From Steroidobacteraceae bacterium (GTDB lineage Bacteria; Pseudomonadota; Gammaproteobacteria; Steroidobacterales; Steroidobacteraceae): a stretch of DNA of 64,000 nucleotides. Positions 25,701-33,200 of this stretch are shown here, in pieces. Made by a program: the position numbers and the translations under genes. How positions within the stretch are numbered: position 1 is the stretch's first letter; each line of letters begins with the position of its first letter. A model generated the notes under the pieces. It saw nothing but the letters and a program-made list of their open reading frames with translations, made no database searches and had not been told where the DNA came from. The stretch is from assembly GCA_041395505.1 (NCBI GenBank), contig JAWLAG010000001.1, positions 1,364,001-1,428,000 of the forward strand. The letters are read 5' to 3'.

Positions 25701-28548
25701 CCCCGGTCAGGCGGACGACTTCGTCCGGCTCGTCGCTGCCTTGCAGGCGAGCGACTGGGTGCCGGGCTGCATCATCCACACGCTTGCCCTCGATGTCGAG
25801 GCCGGCGCCGACGCGGCGCTCGATCCCGTACAGCGAGCGCGCAGTTTCGACAGCCTGTTCCATCTGGGTCAGGCGGCCGCCAACGAAGACTGGCAGGCAC
25901 TGCGCTGGTTGGTGGTCACGTCGCAGGCCATCGAAGTGGCGGGCGAGCGCGCCATGCGACCCCTCGCGGCGCTTGCCCAGGGTCCTGTGCGCGTCATGCC
26001 GCATGAATTCCCGGGCTGGAATTGCCGCCTGGTCGATATCGATGACAGCACTTCGGCCGGGACCATCCTGGCGGAACTCAGCGACGCGTCGTCGACGCCC
26101 CTGATCGCCATCCGCGGTCGCGGCAGGCACCTGCAGCGCTTCCTGCGACGAGCCGACAGCTCGGCCGACGCCGTGGCCGCCCTGGCGCCGCGCGCGGGCG
26201 CTGCCTATCTGATCACCGGCGGTACCGGCGGCCTCGGGCTGGTGGCCGCGCGCGCCATGGCGCAGCGTGAGCGGGTCAAGCTGGTGCTCCTGGCACGCAG
26301 GCCATTGCCGGCACGCGATTACTGGGACCAACTCATCACGGAACAGGCACCGGAGGCGGACACCCTGGCGGCGATCAAGGCCATCGAGACGACCGGATCG
26401 GAAGTCATTCTGGAGACCGGTGACGTTGCCGACCGTGCCGCGATGAACGCGCTGGCGGCGCGCCTTGCCGGGCGCGGTGCTGCAGTCCGCGGCGTCATCC
26501 ACACCGCGGGTGTGGTCGAAGATGCGCTCCTGATGACCAAGGACTTCGACCAGGCCGAGCGCGTATTGGCGGCCAAGGTCGCCGGCACGGTGGTGCTGGA
26601 TCAGGTGTTTGCGGGCGCGACGCTCGATTTTTTCATCCTCTACTCCTCGACCAGCGCGTTCGCGGGACTGCCGGGCCAGATCGACTATGCCGCCGCAAAC
26701 GCGTTCCTCGACAGCTACGCGCACGCGCGCACGGCCGAAGGCGGGAATTTTGTCGCCATCAACTGGCCGGCCTGGCGCGATGTCGGCATGGCGGCGGCAA
26801 TTGCAACGGGCGCCAAGGCGCGGCGACTTCCGGCCGGGCGACCGGTTTCGCATCCGCTCATCGATCGCTGCATCGAGGACTCACCCGGCCGTGCGGTCTA
26901 CGCAACACTTTTCGACGTGCCTGGTTTCTGGTTGCTGAACGAGCATCGCATCAAGGACGGACCGGCGTTGATTCCAGGCGCAGGCTTTCTCGAGCTGGCG
27001 CGGGCCGCATTTGCCGACCGATTCGCCGATGCAACCGCATTCACCATCGACGAAGCGGAGTTCGAGCTGCCGTTCATCGTGGGCGATGCCGAGCATAAAT
27101 TGCTACGCGTTGCATTGAATGGCGAGCGCGACAACGTGGAGTTTACGCTGCTGAGCGAAAGCTTCGGCGATGCGGTCGAGCATGTGCGCGGCCGGATCCG
27201 TTCGAGCGAGCCATTGCGCGCAACGCTTGATATCGCCGCGGTGCGCGCACGTTGCCAATCGGGAGAGCAACGTTTTGATGACGCGGACCACCATCCCTAC
27301 CTCGACTTCGGGCCGCGCTGGGCGTCGCTGCGGCGCGTGCTGATCGGCGAGCAGGAAGCGTTGGTCGAGATCGAACTCGATCAAGAACATCAGGGCGAGC
27401 TGGGACAATTCATCCTGCACCCGGCATTGCTCGATATGGCGACTGCGGGAGCCCAGGTCGTCATCGACAACTATTCGCCGCAGGAAGAATTCTACGTACC
27501 CATCGGCTACCACGAGTTGCGCAGCAATGGCGCATTTGCGCGGCGCTCATTCAGTCACGTGCGATTCCGGCCCGCGGATGCCAGCGGGCGAAGTCACGAG
27601 GTGGCGACACTCGATATCGATGTTGCCAACGAGAGCGGCGAGATTTTTCTTCAGGTGCGCGGTTTTGCGCTGCGCCGACTGGCGGACACGCATGCGCTCA
27701 AGCAGGCCGCCGGCGAAAATGCACCCAGCGAGCATCCCTCGCTCGCGCGTACGCTCGAGCTGGGCGTTGCGCCGGATGACGGTGCCGATGCCCTGATGCA
27801 TGTCATGGCGCACCGCCTCGGGCCGCAGACCGTGGTCAGCCCGTATCGGCTGGATTACCTGCGAGGCGAACTGCTGCGCATGGCCATTCCCGAGCGCCCG
27901 AGCGAGAAGTCGCAGCACGATGCCGACGCCGATCCGTCGATTGCGCAGATCGAGGCAACGCTCGGCGAATGTCCAGCCGTGGCCGAAGTCATCGTGCGCG
28001 CCTTCAAGGACGCCTCGGAGGAGACACGCTACGTCGCCTTCTTCGTGCCCGATCACGAGCACTTCGTAACGCTTGCCGAAGTGCGCCGTTTCGCGCGCCA
28101 GCACCTTGCGGCCGAATTGACGCCGCAGCAGCTGGTCGAGCTCGACGAATTTCCGTCCGGCGCCGCGGGCGTCGATCGCAAGGCGCTGCGTGATCCGCTG
28201 GCGCCGGAAGACAATTTCAGCGCGCCCCGTACTACCACGGAAAAGGCGCTGGCCCGAATCTGGCAGGAGGCGCTCGGCGTCGAGCGGGTCGGCCTGGGCG
28301 ACAATTTCTTCGACCTGGGCGGCCACTCGCTCCTGTCCACGCGCGTCGTCATGCAGATCTACAAGAAGCTCGGCGTCCGGCTCGACCAGGCAACCATGGT
28401 CTTGAATACGCTGGAGCAAATCTCCCGCGATGTGGATCAGCGCGTTTCGGTCACGCAGACGGCTGCCGCGAACGAGGCGGAGGCAGCTCCCGCGCCGCAG
28501 CGCGACAAGGGCCTGCTGCGCTCGCTGTTCGGCAAGAAGGCGGGCTAG
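22744..28548 (+). CDS. Type I polyketide synthase: KS-AT-KR-DH-(A-domain C-terminus)-carrier
   Basis: A 1934-residue multidomain enzyme. The KS spans about 15-440, with Cys188 in TACSTSL, His324 in AHGTGT and His364 in NIGHLD. The AT spans about 540-860, with Ser639 in GHSMGE and His738 in AAHSSM. The KR has TGGTGGLG near 1158 and the catalytic Ser, Tyr1315 and Asn1319. The DH has His1401 in EHRIKDG and Asp1564 in HPALLD. Residues about 1710-1820 resemble only the C-terminal subdomain of an adenylation enzyme (PSGAAGVDRKALRD). A carrier domain follows with Ser1862 in DLGGHSLL. KR before DH and the isolated adenylation remnant are unusual. ATG 22744 follows GAAGGGA. The next gene starts 3 bases after the stop, so this is the first gene of an operon. 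Confidence 0.92.
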   Translation: MSGISDELDEVAGGTDIAVVGMACRLPGAQTPSEFWELLAAGREASTRLGDDDLRAAGVPDVLLRDPNYVKAGMFLAHMEQFDPGFFGFSPLDGRILDPQHRHFLECTWEALENAGYDPTRTDASIGVFAGSGHNAYLPYNLLTNPQLVAEVGFFLLRHTGNDKDFLATRASYCFDLKGPSVNVQTACSTSLVAIHYASQSLINGECDMALAGGVTIEMPHHQGYLYKEQEILSRDGHCRPFDASAGGTLFGSGVGVVLLRRLGDAIAAGDHIHAVIKASAINNDGANKVSYLAPSVDGQAAAIHEALAIGDIDPRSVTYIEAHGTGTQLGDPIEVAALTQAYGADNAARQYCGLGSVKSNIGHLDTAAGIASLIKVILAMQHRQLPATLHYTAPNPAIDFSASPFYVNDRLRDWAAPAPLRAGVSSLGVGGTNAHLIIEEAPQLAQSEAPQRSLQLIMLSARSDQSLLRSRDRLAQFLENEPTDSAARFADLAYTLAVGRRGFRKRGFAVVADAAEAMAVLNGSSRDQWRQADAPAGSREAAFMFAGGGAQYPNMGRGLYESEPVYRAAIDECLRLLRSVIDYDLKTLLYPEAADLERAAVELERPSRTLPALFVTQYAQARLWESWGVRPAALIGHSMGENTAACIAGVLSLRDALGLVALRGKLFETVGEGSMLSVDLDEKELLPLLGTELSLAAINAPGLAVASGPKPALRALERTLAEREIGCKPIRIDVAAHSSMLDAILKPFGDYLRSISLQAPQIPFVSNLTGDWIKSGEATNPEYWVRHLRQTVRFAEGVGRLLESGKYALIEVGPGRTLSSLAGLHAARKPDQAIVTSLRHPDDATPDPVHMLSTLGSLWQAGVEIDWSVFHGDGTRRRVPLPTYAFDHMRCWVDPGTRMLSAAPLGKDDAERGAGMVDWLYQPTWQRAAPLAAPELRGTRVLLLAGEHALAGQLIQALQSAGADLKIVRQGARAELDPGAALTIRPGQADDFVRLVAALQASDWVPGCIIHTLALDVEAGADAALDPVQRARSFDSLFHLGQAAANEDWQALRWLVVTSQAIEVAGERAMRPLAALAQGPVRVMPHEFPGWNCRLVDIDDSTSAGTILAELSDASSTPLIAIRGRGRHLQRFLRRADSSADAVAALAPRAGAAYLITGGTGGLGLVAARAMAQRERVKLVLLARRPLPARDYWDQLITEQAPEADTLAAIKAIETTGSEVILETGDVADRAAMNALAARLAGRGAAVRGVIHTAGVVEDALLMTKDFDQAERVLAAKVAGTVVLDQVFAGATLDFFILYSSTSAFAGLPGQIDYAAANAFLDSYAHARTAEGGNFVAINWPAWRDVGMAAAIATGAKARRLPAGRPVSHPLIDRCIEDSPGRAVYATLFDVPGFWLLNEHRIKDGPALIPGAGFLELARAAFADRFADATAFTIDEAEFELPFIVGDAEHKLLRVALNGERDNVEFTLLSESFGDAVEHVRGRIRSSEPLRATLDIAAVRARCQSGEQRFDDADHHPYLDFGPRWASLRRVLIGEQEALVEIELDQEHQGELGQFILHPALLDMATAGAQVVIDNYSPQEEFYVPIGYHELRSNGAFARRSFSHVRFRPADASGRSHEVATLDIDVANESGEIFLQVRGFALRRLADTHALKQAAGENAPSEHPSLARTLELGVAPDDGADALMHVMAHRLGPQTVVSPYRLDYLRGELLRMAIPERPSEKSQHDADADPSIAQIEATLGECPAVAEVIVRAFKDASEETRYVAFFVPDHEHFVTLAEVRRFARQHLAAELTPQQLVELDEFPSGAAGVDRKALRDPLAPEDNFSAPRTTTEKALARIWQEALGVERVGLGDNFFDLGGHSLLSTRVVMQIYKKLGVRLDQATMVLNTLEQISRDVDQRVSVTQTAAANEAEAAPAPQRDKGLLRSLFGKKAG

Positions 28549-28551
28549 GCC

Positions 28552-29349
28552 ATGGTGCCGCTGTTCTTTGGCGACAAGGATGCGCCGCTCTATGGCGTCT
28601 ATCAGCCGCCCAAAGGTGAGTCGCGCAATGCCGGCGTCGTGTTGTGCTATCCATTCGGACAGGAGTACATGCGCGCACACCGCGCGTTCCGGCAGTTGGC
28701 GCTGCTCCTCACCCGCAAGGGTTTCCATGTGCTGCGATTCGACTATCGCGGCACCGGTGATTCGAGCGGCGAGCTTGAATCGAGCCGTATCGAACAGTGG
28801 CTCGATGACATCGGTCACGCCGTCCAGGAGTTGCGCGATACCGCCGACCTCAAATCGGTCAATGTCGTTGGTCTTCGCCTCGGTGCGCTGGTTGCGGCAG
28901 CGGCGTGCGCCAAACGCGATGACATCGACAGGCTCATACTATGGGATCCGGTCCTGACCGGCTCCGCCTACGAGAATGAGCTGCTGGCTGAAATCCGCAA
29001 CGAGCGGCCTGGCCACGACGATGTGCCCTCCGGCAATGCGGTAGATACGGACGGACGGCTGCACTACAACGGATTTACCATGGCGCCGGCATTTCTCGAT
29101 GGCATGCGTCGCCTCGATCTGCAGAGGCTTGAATTCCCCGAAGGACTGCAGATTCTGCAGATCGTCTCCCATGAAACCGAGGATTTCGCGGCGCTGCGCG
29201 ATAGGCTGCGCCCGAGAGCGGGTTTTCGTTATCAGTTCACACCCGCGCCGCACGACTGGAACTATGTCGACAATTTCGGCGGAATCCTGCTGCCGCAACC
29301 GGTGATTCAGGCTATCGTCAACAGACTCGACGCCGAGGTTCAGGCATGA
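28552..29349 (+). CDS. Alpha/beta-hydrolase-fold protein with Arg at the nucleophile position (exosortase-A hydrolase 2-like)
   Basis: A 265-residue alpha/beta-hydrolase fold. VVLCYPFGQEYMRAHRAF and FDYRGTGDSSGE give the oxyanion and strand-4 regions. The nucleophile elbow reads VVGLRLGAL, so Arg109 replaces the usual Ser of GXSXG. A late His is present in PAPHDWNY. The same replacement is recalled for the TIGR03101-type hydrolase 2 of XrtA loci, which would explain its location. It may be a non-hydrolytic partner or carry out a different reaction with the carrier-bound acyl chain. It starts 3 bases after the PKS and overlaps the next gene by 4 bases (ATGA). Confidence 0.82.
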   Translation: MVPLFFGDKDAPLYGVYQPPKGESRNAGVVLCYPFGQEYMRAHRAFRQLALLLTRKGFHVLRFDYRGTGDSSGELESSRIEQWLDDIGHAVQELRDTADLKSVNVVGLRLGALVAAAACAKRDDIDRLILWDPVLTGSAYENELLAEIRNERPGHDDVPSGNAVDTDGRLHYNGFTMAPAFLDGMRRLDLQRLEFPEGLQILQIVSHETEDFAALRDRLRPRAGFRYQFTPAPHDWNYVDNFGGILLPQPVIQAIVNRLDAEVQA

Positions 29350-30224
29350 AAGAGCGCACAATCCGGGTCGGCAAGCCAACGCCACTGATCGGCGTCGCCA
29401 GCGAACCCGATGCATTTTCCGCCGACCGTCCTGCGGTTCTGGTACTCAATTCCGGTGTCATGCACCACGTCGGTTCATGCCGCCTGTCTGTCAAGATCGC
29501 CCGTGCTGCCGCCGCGCGTGGCTTGCTCGCGGTTCGTTTCGATTACTCCGGAATAGGCGACAGTGAACCGCGCCGTGGCGCCGATTCATTCGAAGAAACC
29601 GCCACGCGCGAAGGCATCGAGATGATGGACTACCTCGAGCGCACTCGCGGCGTGAAGCAATTCATCCTCTATGGCCTGTGTTCGGGCGCGGACATGGCCT
29701 ACCTGACCGCGCTCGCCGATGCCCGAGTGGTTGGATTCGCGCAGATAGACGCATTTTGCTACATCACCTGGCGCTACCAGCTCAACCACTACGTACCCAA
29801 GCTGCTCGATGGCAAGCGCTGGGCCGGCTTCCTGCGCCGCAAGCTATCGGGCGGCGGCAGGGATGAGCGGGCGCCAAACGAAATCGCTGGTATCGAGGAG
29901 GAATATTTCGAGGTACCGACCTACACGCGGGTGTTTCCGCCGCGCGAACAGGTGGCAGATGGACTACGCAAACTCACCGATCGCGGCGTGGCGATGTACG
30001 TCAATTTCACCGGCGGTGAACCTGCCTACAACTACGAGAGCCAGTACCGCGACAGTTTTCGGGACGTGAATTTTCGCGACCTGCTGACGCTCGATTACTA
30101 CCCGCTTACGAACCACATCATCACGCAACCGCAATATCAAACCGCGGTCGTCGAGCGCATCGCCGAGTGGATGCGCGAACTCGGCGAGCGGCGGGCGGCT
30201 GGCATGATGCGCGAGGTCGCATGA
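29346..30224 (+). CDS. Alpha/beta-hydrolase-fold protein with Cys nucleophile position (exosortase-A hydrolase 1-like)
   Basis: A 292-residue alpha/beta-hydrolase fold. LNSGVMHHVGSCRLSVKIAR and VRFDYSGIGDSE mark the oxyanion loop and strand 4. The elbow ILYGLCSGADMAY puts Cys112 where Ser normally is, as in TIGR03100-like hydrolase 1 of XrtA systems. The elbow Cys is conserved enough in this setting to be the likely nucleophile, so thioester transfer or hydrolysis of carrier-bound chains is an attractive role. ATG 29346 overlaps the preceding stop by 4 bases. Confidence 0.82.
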   Translation: MKERTIRVGKPTPLIGVASEPDAFSADRPAVLVLNSGVMHHVGSCRLSVKIARAAAARGLLAVRFDYSGIGDSEPRRGADSFEETATREGIEMMDYLERTRGVKQFILYGLCSGADMAYLTALADARVVGFAQIDAFCYITWRYQLNHYVPKLLDGKRWAGFLRRKLSGGGRDERAPNEIAGIEEEYFEVPTYTRVFPPREQVADGLRKLTDRGVAMYVNFTGGEPAYNYESQYRDSFRDVNFRDLLTLDYYPLTNHIITQPQYQTAVVERIAEWMRELGERRAAGMMREVA

Positions 30225-30237
30225 GGACGGCGAGCCC

Positions 30238-33200
30238 ATGAGTCCTGGCACTCGCGCCGCAAGACCGTTCAGCGCCGTCGTTCTCGGCGAGCAGTCGCTG
30301 CTCATCCAGTGTTGCGAGCTGCTACTGGCGCGCGGTCATGCCATACGCGCGGTCGTCGCCCGCAATCGACGCATCGTCGAATGGTGCCGCGATCATTCCA
30401 TCAGCTGCTCGGCGGATTTCGAAACGCTCGAACGCGACGTGCCGCAGGGTTCGGTCGATTACCTTTTCAGCATAACGAACCTTCGCATGTTGCCGGAACG
30501 CCTGCTCGGCCTGCCGGCGCGCATGGCGATCAATTTCCATGACGGACCCTTGCCGCGCTATGCGGGCCTGAATGCACCGGTCTGGGCGATCGCCAATGGC
30601 GAGGCCGAGCACGGTATCACCTGGCACGTCATGCAAAAAGGCGCAGACACCGGCGATATCCTGGTCTCGCGGCGATTCGCCATTCCGCCGGACGCAACCG
30701 TGTTCGCGCTCAATGCCGAGTGCTACCAGGCCGGACTCGATGGTTTCACCGAGCTCGTCGATCACATCGAACGCGATGCGCTGGCGCCGCGCCGCCAGGA
30801 CACCGCCGACCGCAGCTACTTTGGCCTCAGCAAGCGGCCGCGAGCGGCCGGGCTGCTCGATTTCTCGCGCTCAGCAGCCGACCTCGCGCGTCTCGTCAGG
30901 GCGCTCGACTTCGGCCCCTATCCCAATCCGGTGCTGCTGCCGAAGTTGGCTCTCGACGCCGAGATCCTGCTTGTGCGCGAAGCGCAGGCCGTGTCCGCCG
31001 CAGGTGGTGCTGAAGCCGGCACGATTGAGGCCGCGGACAGCGGCGGCATTACGGTGCGATGCGCCGAAGGCGCGCTCCACATTCGCCGGCTGTCCGATCT
31101 GAAAGGCGCGGATGTTGCGCTCGCGACGGCAATCAGCCGCCACCAGCTCGCGGCCGGTACGAGACTGCCTGCTCTCGAGCGGTCACAAGCCGATCAGATC
31201 GATGCCGAAATCGCCCACATCGTGCGGCATGAGCCGTATTGGCAGCAGGTATTGCAGCGCATCGAACCGAACGAGCTGCCTTTTGCCGAGCGCACGAGCG
31301 AGACAGGGGCGACGGCGACCCGGGAGCTGCCGGACCTCGGACTCGACAATACGTCCGTGGCGGCGGCCTGCATTGCGCTCGTGGCGCGCCTGTCCGGCAG
31401 GACGGAATTTGGCGTGGGCGTCGTGACCGCCGCGCTCATGGACAAGCCCGAATGGCTGCGCCGATTTCTCGTGCCGATTTTGCCCATGCCGGTCGATGTC
31501 AGCATGCATGATGGTTTTTCGCGGTTCCTCGGGAAATGCGCATCGTCACTGGCCGACTTGGAGCAGCGCGGCGCCTACCAGTGCGACCTGATCGCGCGCG
31601 AGCCCGAGCTGCGCGGTGCTGCAGACCCGCACGACCTGCCGTTACGCGTACTGCGACCAGAGGCGGCGGGGCAGGTTCCGTCGCAATTCCTGCAAGGCGC
31701 TGCACTGGCCATCATCGCACCTCTCGATGGCTCGCGGCCGAGCCTGGTCTACTCCCGCGCGCATTTCACCGATGCGGCCCTGGGGGACTTTCTCGATTGC
31801 CTCGCGGTCTTCGCCAGGGCGGTAGCGGCCAACCCGGACGGTTCGATCGGGCTCCTGCCGGTTCTCGCCCGCGACACAGAGTCGCGTCTCGAGGGATTCG
31901 AGCGTGGCGAGCTGCGCAAGACCGACGACCTTGGCCTTTGCGTGCATCAGCTCATCGAGGCGCAGACGGCGCGCACGCCGCAACGCATTGCCTGTATTTT
32001 CGAAGGCGAGCAGCTGAGTTACGCCGAGCTCAACGCTGCGGCGAATCGTCTCGCGCGGCTGCTGACTGCGCGCGGCGTAAAGCGCGGCGATCTGGTTGGC
32101 GTCATGGTCGAGCGCTCCATCGAGATGATGATCTCGCTCCTTGCGACCCACAAGGCGGGCGCTGCCTACGTGCCGCTCGATCCGGTCTACCCGGCCGATC
32201 GCATCGAGTACATGATCGAGGACGCAAAGCTCGCCACAGTCATCACGCAGCGCGCATTCGCCTCTCGCGTGGAACCCGATCGCGCAGTGGTGCTCGAGGA
32301 TCTCGTCACCCGGCTCGCCGGCGAATCGCCTGACAATCCCGGGATCGACGTACGGAACACCGATCTCGCCTATGTGATCTACACCTCTGGCTCGACCGGC
32401 AAGCCCAAGGGCGTGATGGTCGAGCACCGCAATGTCGCCAATTTCATGATCGGCATGGATGCCAGGCTCGATGCCGAGCCGGGCGTCTGGCTAGCTGTCA
32501 CCAGTATTTCCTTCGACATCTCCGTGCTCGAGTTGTTCTGGACGCTTGCGCGCGGCTTCACGGTGGTCATCTACGCCGATGCGGTGCGCCAGAAGGCCGT
32601 CAAGGCACCGCAGCGCGTCACCCGCTCGGGCGCCAAGGGGCTCGATTTCAGTTTCTTCTACTGGAACGTTGCCAAGGATGAAAGCGACTACGACGAGGAG
32701 AAATACCGCCTGCTCATCGAAGGCGCAAAGTACGCCGATGCGAACGGCTTCAGCGCGGTGTGGAACCCCGAGCGGCACTTCGAAGCCTTTGGCGGGTTAT
32801 TTCCAAACCCGTCGGTAACGACGGCGGCGCTGGCGATGATCACGCGCCATGTTGCTTTGCGGGCCGGCAGCTGCGTGGTACCGCTGCATAGCGCCATCCG
32901 CATCGCCGAGGAGTGGGCCGTTGTCGACAACCTCTCGAACGGCCGCGTTGGTCTGTCGATCGCCGCGGGTTGGGCACCGCCCGATTTCGCCATCAGGCCG
33001 GAGAACTTCGCCAACGCCAAGCAGGTCATGTTCGAGACCACGGAGGTCGTCAAGCGGCTGTGGCGCGGCGAGCGCGTGTCCTTCCCGGGACCCAAAGGCG
33101 AGGTCATGGTGCGCACGCTGCCGCGACCTGTGCAGCGGGACCTGCCGATCTGGATGACGACTGCCGGCAACGTCGAAAGCTTTGTGCAGGCGGGCCAGAA

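Noticed and set aside
25255..26853. Long open frame on the minus strand inside the PKS gene
   Set aside because: It is antisense to clear AT and KR domains and its composition is Arg/Gly-rich without motifs.
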